From: Acridotheres tristis
Lineage: Eukaryota > Chordata > Aves > Passeriformes > Sturnidae
Assembly: GCA_037013685.1 (NCBI GenBank)
Contig: CM072886.1
Span: forward strand, 61,620,933-61,684,932
Reading direction: 5' to 3'
Length of the DNA: 64,000 nt
Part shown: piece by piece, positions 11,687 through 24,922 of the stretch
How the letters are laid out: every line of letters begins with the position of its first letter
Numbering within the stretch: the stretch's first letter is position 1
Program-made: the position numbers and the translations under genes
The notes under the pieces: model-generated
What the model was told of the DNA's origin: nothing
Database searches by the model: none
The model's input: the letters and a program-made list of their open reading frames with translations, nothing else

Positions 11687-14600
11687 TATATTCTTTATAA
11701 AATAATTATAAAAGAGCACAATTTTTTCTAGGTGTGTTTCAATAAGATTACTGGCATCCATGCTCTGCTCAGTTTTTTCCTTCTTAACTTCCTCATGAGT
11801 AATTACTGGTCCAATCTTACAAGCAGCTATACTCTTTTGAGTGCACCCACCCTGAATTTTGCTGGATCTCACATTTTCAACAGATCCTGTTTGCAGTCAT
11901 TGTACTTTAGTACTGCACAAAGTACTTATCAAGTAAATACATGGAAAGAATTGTAGCAATGCAAAGGGGTGTCTTGTCTAGTTGGGCAGTCTTTACAAGC
12001 GTAAACTCTGCTCCATTCTCCATATATCTGACCTCCACGACATTTGGTCCTTTTCCCAAGTAACAAATGCACTTTCATCAAAGCTTCTCAACTGCTTCTT
12101 TAAAGAGAGAAGAGAGGCCTCTGTAATTTTCATTCCTGTGCCAAGGATAATAAAGTTATTCGTGTTGTTTCTCTGGCCATTGCATCTCAAATCTTTAAGA
12201 AGCAGAATATTTTGTCACTCTAAATGATTTGCCATGACCTGGTGACAGACCTGTTTCCTGCCAGGCTGTTTGTGCAGCTCTAGCCACGAGCTACATCCCT
12301 GAGAAAGAAGCAGATGATGACATGAACAGGTGTTCATTGCAGCTGTATTTTGTGCAATGTTGTTTGCAAAGTATATAACCACACAAAGTAAACAAAAAAA
12401 AACCAGACAACAGCAGCCTTTTTTGTTGCTCAGCCTGCCCAAGCCTCCTTGGCCAGTGAGTCATAAGAGCCAAAGGGCCTTGAGTCCTCCCCTGCTCCTA
12501 AGCGATTCTCACAGCTTCTTACCTGACATTTTTTCTGCTGCATTTGGAACAGGTCTCTCAGACTAAGTAGCTGAATTCTGCTCAGCTTTCGCTTTGCTTG
12601 ATTATTGCCTTCCTACAAGCAGCTAAAGACATGTTTAAATATTCCTATCATTTAGCCTGAAGGAAAACTGTTTAGCACATTTAACATCTCTACCCAGAAC
12701 CCAGACTTTCCATAGATGTAAGAACCATCTGATGGCAGCCACTAACACTTTCCTGTATGAAAAAATAATCTTCTAAAAGAACAGCTACATGCAAAGTAAA
12801 TAGAGAATTCTTCTACACAACAACATAACTTGCTGCCCCAAGTGCAAAAGATGTTTAAAACTGTAAGTTATAAAGAGGGAGGGGTATTTTTCATTCTCAT
12901 TTCTGTGATGCATGCAAAACAGAGCAGTAAGGACAAGGTTTTAATATTATCATCTTCCAAAAGGCACAATCAAGGCAAATGGAAACTGTGATGAAAAGCC
13001 CATCTACTGGGTTTTTTCCACCTCTCAGCTTTCTAGATAGCACAAAACCTTTGTTCTTTATAACTGTGCTGAATAACCTAGAATTGAATACAACACAAAC
13101 AGACTCATCCCAAAAGCTTTCCATGTGTATTTTTACCTATCCATGTATTTTCTTGGCTATTTCACTGGGAGGACAACACACCAACTTCTCTAAGGTAACA
13201 CCTCTTGGTAGTGCACGTAGGAAACATTATCTGTTGGAGTTGGCTGCACTATCTAATTAGAGATCTCCTGACAGCTCATCTTCACTAAGTTTTGTAATTA
13301 TGTGAGCAAGCATCAGCAATCCTCACTCAGCAGTTCCATGGGAGCTTTCTCGGTAGACACCATTTGTCCTATTTCTTTTACTGTCATTCTTATAACACCA
13401 TTTGCCGTACTAAGAATAGTTTTCAGATACCCTTTTTCCACAAAAGATGTTGCTTGTTGCTTTGGAGACTCATACTGAAAACAGAGCCGAGAGGAATAAA
13501 TGACATTTGGGGTATTTCATTACAGCCATAACCTCAAAGGGAGAACGAAAAAAAGAGAGATGTTTAAAATAACTTTTGTTCCTCTTGTTCACAAAAACAT
13601 ACTGACAAATTACATATTTGTATTCTGGCAGTAGACTACATATTTACAAGAGCTCTTCTGCCTGTCTCCTTTTGTATAATAAAATGCTCTTACTCAAGAT
13701 TCAGGTTATTTCAAGGATTGTTCAGCGAAGACTTATTCTACGGCTAACAAATGCATGATTTAACCAAGGAATGCCCAGGAGTAAGTGTAGGAATCAACAC
13801 TCAGCTTGACCTTATCCTCCTTTGGCAGGTGCTGTACTTTCACACACAAATGCAGCTAGAACAACTCTCAGGGAAAGGGGGGAAAAAAGGGAGAAGGAAA
13901 TTATTTTCATGGATCATTTACCCTAACTTTTCAAACTAATTTCCTATTTATTTATGAAAATAAGTATAACACAGCATTTAAATTCAAGTTAGTGACATAA
14001 AGAACCATGACACACTGAAGTTTCTTATGGCACTGTGCATGTTCTGGATGCTGTTTTGCAAAAGAGCAATCTGTCTAGCTGAAGTTCATGATGCCATTTC
14101 GTGAGTAAAGAAATTAATGGATATCAGTACCCAGTAAGACTTGAAGTGTAGGAAGCAACTTTCTCTACTGCTCATTTTTCAAGAGCATGTGTTTAAACCT
14201 CAGACACTTAATGGGAGCAGTGAATACTCTCATCTGCTTGGCATAGCGAAATGATACCAAATAAATCGTGACATGTTTTGGGAGAATTTTATCACTAAAT
14301 ATTATGCACACACAGTCTTGATCCTTACACAGTTTGATGAAAAAAAGCTCAAACGAGTAACATAAAAGGGTTTTTTTTCCCCTAAGCTAAGAGAATCTTG
14401 CATGACCTAAGCTCTATTTTCTTTCCTTAAATAAAGAAACTGAAAATCCAAATCTTGATCTTTCTGAATAAATTAATGTTAATTAAGTAAGGAAAGTAAA
14501 AGTTGGGTGGTTCTAGCACCAGCAGAATCAAAGCACATCCCATTATTTAGCTAATACAAACAATTTTGTTGAACAAACTATACCTTTGTTCTGTAAATAT

Positions 14601-16093
14601 TGGAAGTTAGGCTTTGGACAGATGTTCCCTGCTGTATACAGGAATGCTAGGGAAAGGTTAGAGCCCCAGCTGTTGATCATCACTTCTTTGCAGAGGTTAC
14701 TGCCCCCTCACATTTGTTGGCAGAGCTTGCTTACAGAAACACTCCCGGAGCCACTTGAAGTTAAAGTGAGTGGCACTACTATTTAGACAGTTTAAGCTAA
14801 CTAGCAGGATTGCTGAAAGAGTTCGTGCCTAACTTTACCTTTAAACTTCCAGTGTTCACAGGACTGCAAGTTCTCACAACTTCTAGTCAGGGCAGAAGCT
14901 TTTCTCACCTTTTTGTGTAGCACCAGAGATCAAATCCCCAATGCCATGCTTGTATATTTAACCTCAAGTGCCTCCTAATTAAACACTGACAGTTGCGTTA
15001 AACGTGCTAGCCAGCTACAGCTCTGTTTCTCCTCTATCCTTCTGCTTTGATTAGCTTTCAAATCACTTTTTGCAAGTCTGTGCTCTTCGAAACAACAATC
15101 AAAATCCGTGTTGTTTCACTGTGCAAGGGCATCCTGCAGACCTGTTTGACACATGTAAGGATACACCATCTCAGGATACACAAAATGCAGCTCTGATGCC
15201 GTGATATTGGGACACACCAGGCTATGGGCAGAATACAATATGTTAGACATGCTAAGATGCTCTAGACAAGCGCCTCACCTTTCTCCACTATTTTCTCACC
15301 TACTAAAGAGTGAAACTTTTGCTGTGTTCTTTGAAATATGAGTGAAAAGTGCTATGTGTTTGTGCATGATAACTGTTGTTAAGAATATAGATCCACTATT
15401 CCTCAGCTAGATTAAAAAAAGAAAATGCATCATTCAAGAATTTCATCAACAGATAATTAATATTGGTATGCAAATAGTTATGATGTTAGTATAAAGCAAG
15501 GTTTATTTTCTCTTTCACTCTTTTAAAAGTAATATGTATCTATGAGTAAATTCCAATATCCACTAATTAAGTCATGCAATGAATTTACAACTGTTTTTGA
15601 AGGATTTTTTTCTAGTTTTTATTCCTGGCAGGATATTGACTAAGCTGCAGAAAGTATCATTCACAGCACGCTATTTATGTGATGGTGTCCATATCCAAGT
15701 GAAATTGCTATGTCTAACACCCTTTTCCAAGAAAAAAAATTATTTTGCAGACAAAACAGAAGTTATCCAAGGCTTTTAAAAAAGAATTTTCTGATTCTTT
15801 CCTTCAGTGTAGAATTACTTTATTTTCATGCATTTGTCTACCTCCTCTTCTGCTTGAGTTACAGATAATACCAAGTAGCAAGTATGCCAATAACCATATT
15901 AAAAGAACATTACAGCTACAAAGTCAATCACTCAAAACTTACAACCTTACAAGATTTCCCAGACAATTGCATTTCAGGCCCCTTAGCATACACATTGCAT
16001 GCAGGACTGTGGATGACATGACTATTTTTTCCCAAAACCATTTCCGCATTCAGTGAACAGACTAGATGCTAATTATTATATATGGGAATGTTC

Positions 16094-16117
16094 GGGGGGG
16101 GGGGGGAGGGGGGCGGG
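16094..16117 (+). repeat. Poly-G tract, G-quadruplex potential
   Basis: A run of 13 G is followed by A, six G, C and three G. Four or more G-triplets in under 25 nt satisfy the usual quadruplex pattern on the + strand. Confidence 0.8.
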
Positions 16118-18528
16118 ATTTATTCTTACTGTTCTCTATGAAACACCAGAAATACAGATATTTACTGAGCTGTACTCAAGGCTTGCTACAAAGGCAGACT
16201 TCTGAATGTCTGTTGACTTTTTTGTCATGCCATTCTCGTACTACTCGAGTGTTTTGCAAGCAAGAAGTCACCCGTATATCATTCTGTATATGGGATGAGT
16301 TCCCCTTCATTTTCACAGGTGAAAAGATCCTACCATGACAGCCTGAAAAACATATAGTTATTAAGTAGTTTCCCTTAAATCTCCACAACTGAATAACTTT
16401 CCACCACATCCCTTCTATGTTTTAACAGGTCTCAAATTCTTCAAGCGTGTGCACTAGGACATTTGGAAAACTGGGACCCTGACAACATTGGGATACATTG
16501 CTTCTACCTTCCAAGTACTGAATTCTTTCTCCAAATCATTGGTTATACTTTTATTTTTAAGACAAGCAAAAAAGCGACGCGTTTCTGTTAAACTTGTTCT
16601 CAGGAAAAAAAAAACACCACCACATTTTTTGGAAGCTTTAGATATTCCTCCAGATGCAGTCTCCAGTCCGTACATTTTTTCAGTCCAAATAATATATATT
16701 TGACAAATCTATAAGTAACTGAAAACAGGGTCTTCTGATGAAAAGTGTCAAGCAAGCTTAACTATAGGTGGCATTCACAGCTTCATCTATAATTGCTATC
16801 TCCTGAAACGAGCCTTCTGGTAATCCAGATGAGGCTGGCAGCACAACAGTTCTGTGCATACCTACACAAAAGACTGAGGCTCTGCTAAGAGGTCCCATTC
16901 ATTCCTCTGATGACCTGAAAAAAACAGGCATCAAATTATTTTTATCATACAATCACTGTGCACAGCCTCAGCAGAGTACCTGAATACAGCATAGAGGCAC
17001 AAATGAGCATCTGAAGCACCAGTGAGTATCTAAACTCCCTTCTTGACATTCCTACATAGGAACCAGTAAGCTGGTTGTGAATTTATTACCGCATAAGGAA
17101 GCCAGAAAGGAAAACTTCACTTGCAAATAAGCCACTTCTAGCTAGCTTGGACGAAATAAGTTACTTGACCCAGCCAGTTCTTACCCTGGGAAGTCACGGC
17201 TATGTCTGTCCTGATACAGCCAGCAGTCATTACCCGACGTGTCTTCTCATGGTCAACATTATTGCATAAAGGAAAACACAAGAATGGAAAAGGCCTTGTC
17301 CCTAATAAACTTGGCTCTGTGTCATTGTAAAGAGCACCTTAAAATGTGACTGACATCGGCATTCCCCTCTGTCGTACTCTGCTAGTGTTTCTAGAGCCAG
17401 CTTCTGTCAAGCTCGGTTTTTATGTGTGTCTGTGGACTACATGAGTAAATCATTGCTCTATCATAGCTCATTTACTCAACATACTACAACAACTATATTG
17501 TAGTCCCATAAAGGGCTAAGAAGTCCTTGATGATTTGAAACTCTGTAGTATACTACTCCACATAGCAGAATCACTAAGTAATAGTAAAATAAAATCTGTC
17601 ATTAACTAAATAATTGTTTTATTCCTCCCGTGGAAGTCGAAGGAAGCATATAAACAGTTCAAGTCTTTTTATGGAAATGAAAACTAACACATTCAACTAA
17701 CTAGGGGGTGGTTTCCCCCTTTTTTAAATCAGAAAAATATTTTTCAGCACGTATTTATGTTTTCAAGATTGTCTTGACATCTGTTCTTAAAAAGCACAAT
17801 GAAGGGCTTTTAACTACAAACACTGATAAAATATGGTAATGCTCTGTTTTTCCCTGCTGCAGAACTGCCAAGTAATAAGGATTTGCATGACTAAGCTTCT
17901 ATTATGCTGACATATGCAAAACTGAGGAACAATCATTCTTTCTGGTTTGACAACATTTAGAAGGGAAACACTCCTTATACTCTCCTCTAGGACATGTTGG
18001 GCCCCAGACAAGATGAACAGCATTATTCAACCAAATCAATTTTTAAATGGACGTTTAAATGCTGAGTTAAGCAGAGACACTTGGATAGCAACTTTATTAT
18101 GTGAGCTAAAGGGCACTGGGGGTTTGACTGACACTTGCAAACATACAGTATTTCATTTGGCATGCCTCTACACATCTCTGCCACACCATCCAGAATCTGC
18201 TTCCTAGACCTTAAATAAATGTTCAGTTAAGCTTCTTGAAACACCTTTGCAAAACTCCTGAATCTGTGATCAATATTTTGGAAAACAATATCCAGCTAAA
18301 TGATAAAAATGTTAATAAACATTTCCAAACTTAGGTGCCTTAGGTTATTTTCACACCAGTAACTTCCATTGGCCAGCTTTCCTTTGGAAGCAGCATCTGC
18401 AGGTCCAATTTACTTGAAGTGACTGTCAGGTGCTCAGTTGCCCAGAAGAATATGATTTATTGGTCTAATTTTAAAATGTTGCCCTCTTTCAGAATTAAAT
18501 TTCTCCCTATTTATTCACTATCTTCCAT

Positions 18529-18544
18529 TGTACTGTACAGTACA
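18529..18544. repeat. 16-bp perfect palindrome
   Basis: TGTACTGTACAGTACA equals its own reverse complement. It may be chance; no matching protein-binding consensus is recognised. Confidence 0.8.
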
Positions 18545-18855
18545 TCACAACTTAGATTTCAACAAAAATCACAACAAATTGCAAACAAAATGTAGTTCTG
18601 GGCTAAGGTACTCAGGGGTAAGGAGGCACAATTTCTTTTCTAGACACCTAATCCCTACCACAACGTTTTCAGCATACCTCTCCTTGAATGGCTATAGACT
18701 TAGATGTGTGTATCTCCAGCCTATCTAGAGCATCTAGATATCATATACAAAATAAGACATATCCTTACCATTTCTACTAAAACAAAGATAGTGTATTTCT
18801 GAAGGTAAAACTGTCAGCTGCAAGATGTCCAGAAGCTGGCTAACAGAGTACAACT

Positions 18856-18880
18856 ATTATGCCTTATAATAAGGCATAAT
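18856..18880. repeat. Near-perfect hairpin, 12-bp arms
   Basis: ATTATGCCTTAT is followed after one base by its exact reverse complement ATAAGGCATAAT. An arm pair this long with a 1-nt centre is unlikely in a random stretch this short. It could be the residue of a small inverted-repeat element or of a template-switch mutation. Confidence 0.85.
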
Positions 18881-20829
18881 TTATTTTTACTATAACTATC
18901 TCCCAGAGCAGGGTGAATAGCCTGTGAAAGTCTGTGAGAAAGAAGCATTTCCATGATTCTATAGGATGCCCACATTTGTAAAGATGCAGAAAGACAGCCA
19001 GGATTCAGCACACATCGACCTCAGCCTCCTGCAAGGAATTCAATGAACTTTGAATGGTGAGTGTAGCTTGTTCAGCAATTACAATTTTTAACAAATAGAT
19101 CCTGAAAGATGCTAGAGTTATGATTAGCGCAGGGAAGTGGGAGGAAGAGGCCACTATCACAGATCCTGAATGCATCACTGTTGTCACTGCACCTTTGACA
19201 TCTCATTGATGCATGCTGGATAAACTTTCATTAATGGTAATCACCAGCAGTCATCTTCAGCTTAGATTTGTACATAATGAAACTTAAATCATTGTGTTAT
19301 CTGCCTCTTTCCATCTGTTTACCTCTTCCCCCTCCCTCACAGAAAACTTTCTGAGCTGTTGGCCAATCCAAATCAGTGGTTGCATTTTGTACATACCCAT
19401 TGATAGCACTGATACTGTCAGAGCAGAACAGGTGGAAATGCCCTGATGAAAAGACAGACTGTTTCCTAGTGACCTGTTGGTGGTCACCTGGGACAAAAGA
19501 AAGATGGAGATAACATGAGGAATAGAAAACAAATTTAATAATAATACAGTAAGGAAGTAGGCCTAAGTGTCTTTCTTATGTAACAATATATGTACATGCA
19601 AAATTAAGATACTTTTTTGCTTACTGTTTTTTCAGGAACTCACTAAGTATTATCTTAATGCCAAGAATAATAATTTCCATTAAAACTTATCAGTAGGCAG
19701 CAAGTGTCCTCAAGAAGATGTACATTTCCTTCCTTTCTCTTTTTTCCCTTCAAGAACCAATTTCCTCAAGTAGGGAGTCTTTTTTACTAGGCTTTAAGCT
19801 GAGAAATGCCACTCTCACAATCACAGAAAAATCAGATAAATAAGTATGGAATTACCCCCTGATTTAATTATTTGGAAATACTGTCCTCCTGATTAATGCC
19901 TCCTTTGGATTATCTGATGAATGCTGCAGTTAACTAACTTTCTTTTGATCCTCCTACTGGGAAATACAGAAAGGATGAGATGGCGGGGGTGGGTTATTAT
20001 GCTCAAGAAGATGAGAGTATCTGATCCATACTAGGAATGTTAAACTCAAGTAGTTCCTTCTCGAGACTCCTACTACAAACTAGAGATGCCAGTGTGAAGC
20101 TGTTCAGCCAGTTTCAAATTGGTAGATGTTCTCATGTTCTTGCGACACCTGGCATATGGTGAATCCATTGAGACTTGTAAAAAAACAGTGATTCATTGTT
20201 AATCATTCAGAAAACAGCCAGAGATTCATGGTAACCCTGTATTTCTGGAACAGTACAACTACACCCCAATTTTTTATCAGTTTTATGAGACAGAAACTGC
20301 AGGTGGGGTTGAGAATCTGAATCCTGATCTGTTTTACAGAATTTTGGAGAGTGTATTACACGGGGTGAGCTGTGCAGATTCAAGGAGTGACCTCACAGTT
20401 GGGAGATTGGTATGAATTGTGCACTTTTCAGTGATGGGCTCAGCCTTGCACAAGCAGCTTCATTCATGGGTTGAGAAGGATCTCTTGTAGTGGCTGAATT
20501 CTAATCTCCTAGTTTGACACAATTACTTTTCACAAAACATACACACTTCACTTTGTGCCTACTCCAGGATAATAATGATTTGTCTTTACATAAGGAATAT
20601 TTTAAGTAACTTTTTTTATCAAAAACTTGCCATTTCACTCTCCTGCCTGTGATTTTCCATAGCTAAATCTCAGAGTCTGAATCCTCACTTTGATCTTCAA
20701 CAGGAAGGCATGTTAATTACTTGTCTTGTTTAAAATTATTGCAGTGCTGCTCCAAGCTTAGCAGGAGAGATGTTCAGATTCAGCAGTGCCTGCTACTTTC
20801 TTTCTTCCTGTCTCATCACCTCTGCTCAG

Positions 20830-20965
20830 CACCAGAAGCGAGCCAAAGTGAAGGCCGACCCTGTGGAAGAAGTGGACCTCACAAAAGACACAGAAGGGAT
20901 AGGCACAGCATATCCCTCAATCCATAGGGATAGGTGGATTGAGGAGGGAGTTGAGCAGGGCTTTG
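20830..20965 (+). other. Possible orphan exon with good splice signals
   Basis: A 136-nt segment is preceded by a strong acceptor context (pyrimidine-rich tract from about 20793 ending CTGCTCAG at 20822-20829) and followed by a consensus donor GTGAGT at 20966-20971. One frame is open through it and begins, after the acceptor, with a lysine/glutamate-rich run (HQKRAKVKADPVEEVDLTKD) whose codons mostly end in G or C, unlike the surroundings. I do not recognise the peptide. It could be an exon of an unannotated lncRNA or small gene, or a pseudo-exon; such pairs arise by chance in tens of kilobases of intergenic DNA. Confidence 0.2.
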
Positions 20966-23900
20966 GTGAGTGGAGGAGAGCTGGCAGAGAACATGTAGAG
21001 GCCAGTATGGGGTGAGGAGCAAAGAAGTGAAAGCATGCATAGCTGTGTAGTGGGAGGCCAAAGTAGGTGAAGGATGAGCCAAAAAGTCCATTCTTGGACC
21101 TCTGAAGTGAGAACCTGCCCTGTGCTAAGTTGAGTAACACAGACCAGTCCTCCAGGCCCCAGGCTGTTCCCTCTGTGCTGCAAAAGCAGAACATTTCAGC
21201 ATCCAATTATCAGTGCAGCCAAGAACAGCTGCCAGGCTGCCCTTGGGAGCAAATGCAACATCACCTGGGGCTCTTCATCAGGTGCTATCACTGCCATGGG
21301 AAAAAATTAACTCCTAAGAGACTGCATGTCCACATAGGGCAGATAGAAAATGTACAGCTAAGCTTTATAAAGTCTTGGATCAAGCTGGGTAAACCCTCGT
21401 GAATTCTGGGCAAGCTGTGGATTTGAAACCATACTTCACTGGGTCTGGGCTCAGTTCTACTATAAATCAAAAATGGGGAAGCATCACTAATGGATAAACA
21501 ACATCATAAATCCTGTTGTTTGGCTCCTCTTTTCATTGCAGCACAATGCATGTGGTTCCCCTGTCACTGAATAAAAATGTACTCAAAAAAGGGTAATAAT
21601 CTTTAAAATTGTACTCCTCTCTGTTCATTAATTACATTAATAACACACTCAATATGCCAGCAGACAGAGCTTTCTTGAAGTCGATGAGCTCTACGTCTGT
21701 TTTCAACAAATTAAAGCATGCCAATAAATTAAGGTATCCTATTGGGGCCAGCTATAAACTTCATCCAGGCCAGCAAAAGTGCTAGTAACCAGGAGTAAAT
21801 TCAGCCTCTATGTGGGGAGCACAGCCTGTATTTTTTGTACTTTGTTAACAATGCAAAATATTGATGTTTTTATTTAAACGTATCTTCCAAAGAATATGGG
21901 AACCACTGGAAAATCAAGAGATAAATTATGTGATAGGGAAGAAGTTTACACTTAGATCAGTTAGTTACACTGCATCTCTGGATTCCCTGGAAAACGTAAA
22001 AAGCAGGCAAGTGAGTTACATGGGGCAAGACAGCAAGGAGCACATAAGGCTAGGTTTGTTCAAAAGTGCTTCCGCAAAAGAAACAGCTATATAGCTATCC
22101 AATCCAACTTCACATCTGCTTCCAATTTCATAGTCTTCTGTGTCTTTGATGAAAATGCAATTTTTCCCAAAAGGAATCGCAGCACAGTTGAGTAAAGAAA
22201 GGTCTATTGATAAATCTAATGCATCTTTTACAGAGTGTGATGCTTCAGGGGTTTGTCGGTGGGGGGAGAGAAGGGCTTTGTCTCATAATGTTTCGCTGCA
22301 TCTCTAAAGCTCCCTTTACATTCACCACCTAACCTAAGAGGCAGTCTATTTCAAGCGAGACTGAACTACCTCCTTTTTTATCAGAGTCCCTAGCCATCTT
22401 AGACAGTTGCCTCCATCTAAGCAGACAGTCTGAGATTTTTTTTTTAGCTCACATTTTTAAGCAATGTGCAGCAGCACAGGTTCAAATCCACTTGACACTA
22501 GAATCCTTTTGACACCCTCTCCAAAGAGAACAGCAAAAAAAAACCCCACCACAACAATAAATAATGCTTATTTTATTTTGTTTCTTTTACAGAAGCTCAA
22601 GAAAATTCCTTATCCTACTAAGAGCACCGCTCAGATAGTTCTTACAGTAATGCTAGCCCTAGCTATGGGCTAGTTCACATTCCAGCTATTTATATTAAAC
22701 TCTTGGCCCTTTCAAAATTAACAGAAATCAACAGGGACGAGACACACTGCTCACGTTTCAAGGCCCACAAAAACTTTGGGGTCTTGTCTGTCATCAGCCC
22801 ACTATTTTCTGCTCTGCAGCCTTGCTGCCAGAAACAGTCCCCAGGTGACGCAGGACACATAGCTTTTTAGGGGGACATGAAAGGTACTATAAATTGCTAT
22901 TCGACACAATTGACCTGAAATCTGACTTGTATAAGGATGCAAAATTCCACTGAAGTCTGGGGGCCTGTGCTTATTAATGTCAAGGCTTCATTTCACCCAT
23001 TAAAAGTGAACTGTCATCTAAGCTATGCTCTGTGAACTCTTGCGGGATTTCCTGCCTTCTTAAGTTACGCATTTCCAGTTGCTCGGAGTCCCGTTAAATG
23101 TACGGATTTAAAATAAATGCATTTTTAGGGACACAGAATAGTCTGTCTGCATTACATGATGCTTCCAATGTAAACAAAAAGAAAACCAAAACAAACAAAA
23201 AAACCCAACAAAAATCCACAAAAATATAATGTATGTAGTGTAAAAGCACACCTATCCTCCTAAAAAACGTGTGTGCAGGAAAGGTGGAGAATTCCTACAT
23301 GAGATGGGAAGGTAAGGTCAGCTACAGGACAAAGGCCTTAGTGCTTTTTGCAAAGTCAATCTCAGGATTGTACCAGTTAACCTGGTGCTTAAGACAGACC
23401 CCCCCCCAAAAAAAAACCCAAACAAGCAAAAAAAACAAAAACAAAACAAAACAACCAAAAAAACAACCAAAAAACCCCCGCAACACCCCAAAAAAACACA
23501 ACAACAAAAAAGCCCAATAACTTTTTCTTTTCCTACAGCCAAGACTAAGACATGAACGATGCAATAGGAGTGCTAATTTACTTAACGTAGTTTCTTATTT
23601 CAACACCTGTCTGGTGGTATGTGAAGCTTTGGGACCGGCTAATCCAATGAATGATCTTTAATCAGACAGTAATATTAGGTGCTAATAGCTCTGATAAAGG
23701 GGCTGTTTAACCCAACTGTTAACACAAAGGCATGCCTGCCACAACAACTATTTCAACAATGCATTTGCCAGTCATATTAATTAAAACTAATTCCTTGCAG
23801 GCCACAGAATGCACAGAGTAAACCCACACGGAAAATGTCTAGATTCTACCATGACAAATCACATTAAAGAAAAAAAAAAAGAAAATTATCCTAAGGCAAT

Positions 23901-24799
23901 GAAATTTGTCTCAGAAAACATACTCTCTTGGAAATTCTCAAATTGTAAATTCATAGCAAAGCTGAAAAGGCCTTTAATAGAGTCTTCTGAATGTATAACT
24001 ATGCATCTTTGGCTCTATCCTGTGACATCATAGAAGTCATTAAAAGCTTCTTGTAACTCAAATACAAAGCAGTGAGCCTTGCTAAAGGTCCCGAGGAGAC
24101 AGTCATTTATGTGTCATTTAGACGACTGTCCAAGACTAGAGTGGTTTAAGTGAAGCAGTGGAGTTAAGTTTCCTAGAGAGGTTAGCAGTATTTTATCTTT
24201 TTCTATTTCTAGAGAGCTTAAATAAATTATAAAAATACATTTATCGGGCTATAAAAGGATAAATTCTTTTTAACTCTCTGCATACAAATTTCACACATAA
24301 AACTTATAACTAGTTCATCTGGAAAATCTTAGTATTATATAAATGATGTCTTATTCTTTAGAAGTGTTTAGTCTGCAGAAAAGTGTTTATCTCTCCAAAA
24401 GTCACACAATACTAACAGGAATACGCAGCTTAAGGGCTTCACTATTCAAATGAATCCCCAAGGACATTTTGGTTAAGTGGCAAAATGCATCCAAGTTAAC
24501 TCCCAATTCGTTTTCTTCTGCAGTCTGTGAGACAATCAGTAAGCAAAAAGATAAGCTGTTATCAATGTAAATGTACAGCCCCAAAGCTGTATTCAGCCGT
24601 GATAACATCTGCCAGGACCTGTAGGAGCCATAACTTGGGAGGACAGAGGAGTGCTAAGAAAAACCACACTCCAGAAATCTGTGCAATGCTCAAACATTCT
24701 TCTATTAAAATCGGAGTGGTGGACATAAGCTTCCAATATTGATGTGTTAAAGTTTTCTTGCTAGCAGATCAGTGCCAAGTTACGTGTATCTATCTCCGG
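20966..24799. other. Intergenic DNA, no gene seen
   Basis: Noncoding sequence. It holds an A/C-rich low-complexity block (23397-23520) and an AT-rich stretch at about 23640-23800 that has homeodomain-like TAAT/ATTA cores (such as TTAATTAAAACTAATT) and looks like a candidate conserved noncoding element. Nothing else is recognised. Confidence 0.5.
23397..23520. repeat. A/C-rich low-complexity block
   Basis: A nine-C run is followed by about 110 nt made almost wholly of A and C (A3-A8 runs separated by C or CC). The opposite strand gives an artificial phenylalanine/cysteine/glycine-rich frame. Similar but shorter A/C blocks lie at about 23170-23225 and 42650-42700. Confidence 0.9.
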
Positions 24800-24922
24800 G
24801 GCAAAGAAGATTAAAAACCATCTGGACATAATCCTGGGCAATCTGCTCTAGGTGACCCTGCTGGAACAGGTAGTTTAGACAAGATGACTATCAGAGACCA
24901 CTTCCAGCCTCAATCTTCCAAT
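24800..24922 (+). mobile_element. CR1 LINE 3' fragment (diverged)
   Basis: The sequence runs ...CCATCTGGACATAATCCTGGGCAATCTGCTCTAGGTGACCCTGCTGGAACAGGTAG...GACAAGATGACTATCAGAGACCACTTCCAGCCTCAATC.... It follows the sense-strand 3' end of an avian CR1 (usual form: GACCAGATGATCTCCAGAGGTCC). It is strongly 5'-truncated, as is normal for CR1, and lacks clear terminal 8-bp repeats. The divergence points to an old insertion. Confidence 0.8.

Larger units (their letters stand above)
11685..20829. other. Intergenic DNA, no gene seen
   Basis: Noncoding, mostly single-copy sequence. Notable simple features are a poly-G stretch at 16094-16113 (13 G, then A, then more G) with G-quadruplex potential, and two palindromes at 18529-18544 and 18856-18880. 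Open frames stay under about 105 codons and none resembles a known protein. Confidence 0.55.

Noticed and set aside
11594..11872. 92-codon minus-strand ORF with a tyrosine run
   Set aside because: The tyrosines are the AAT microsatellite; the rest has no recognisable features.
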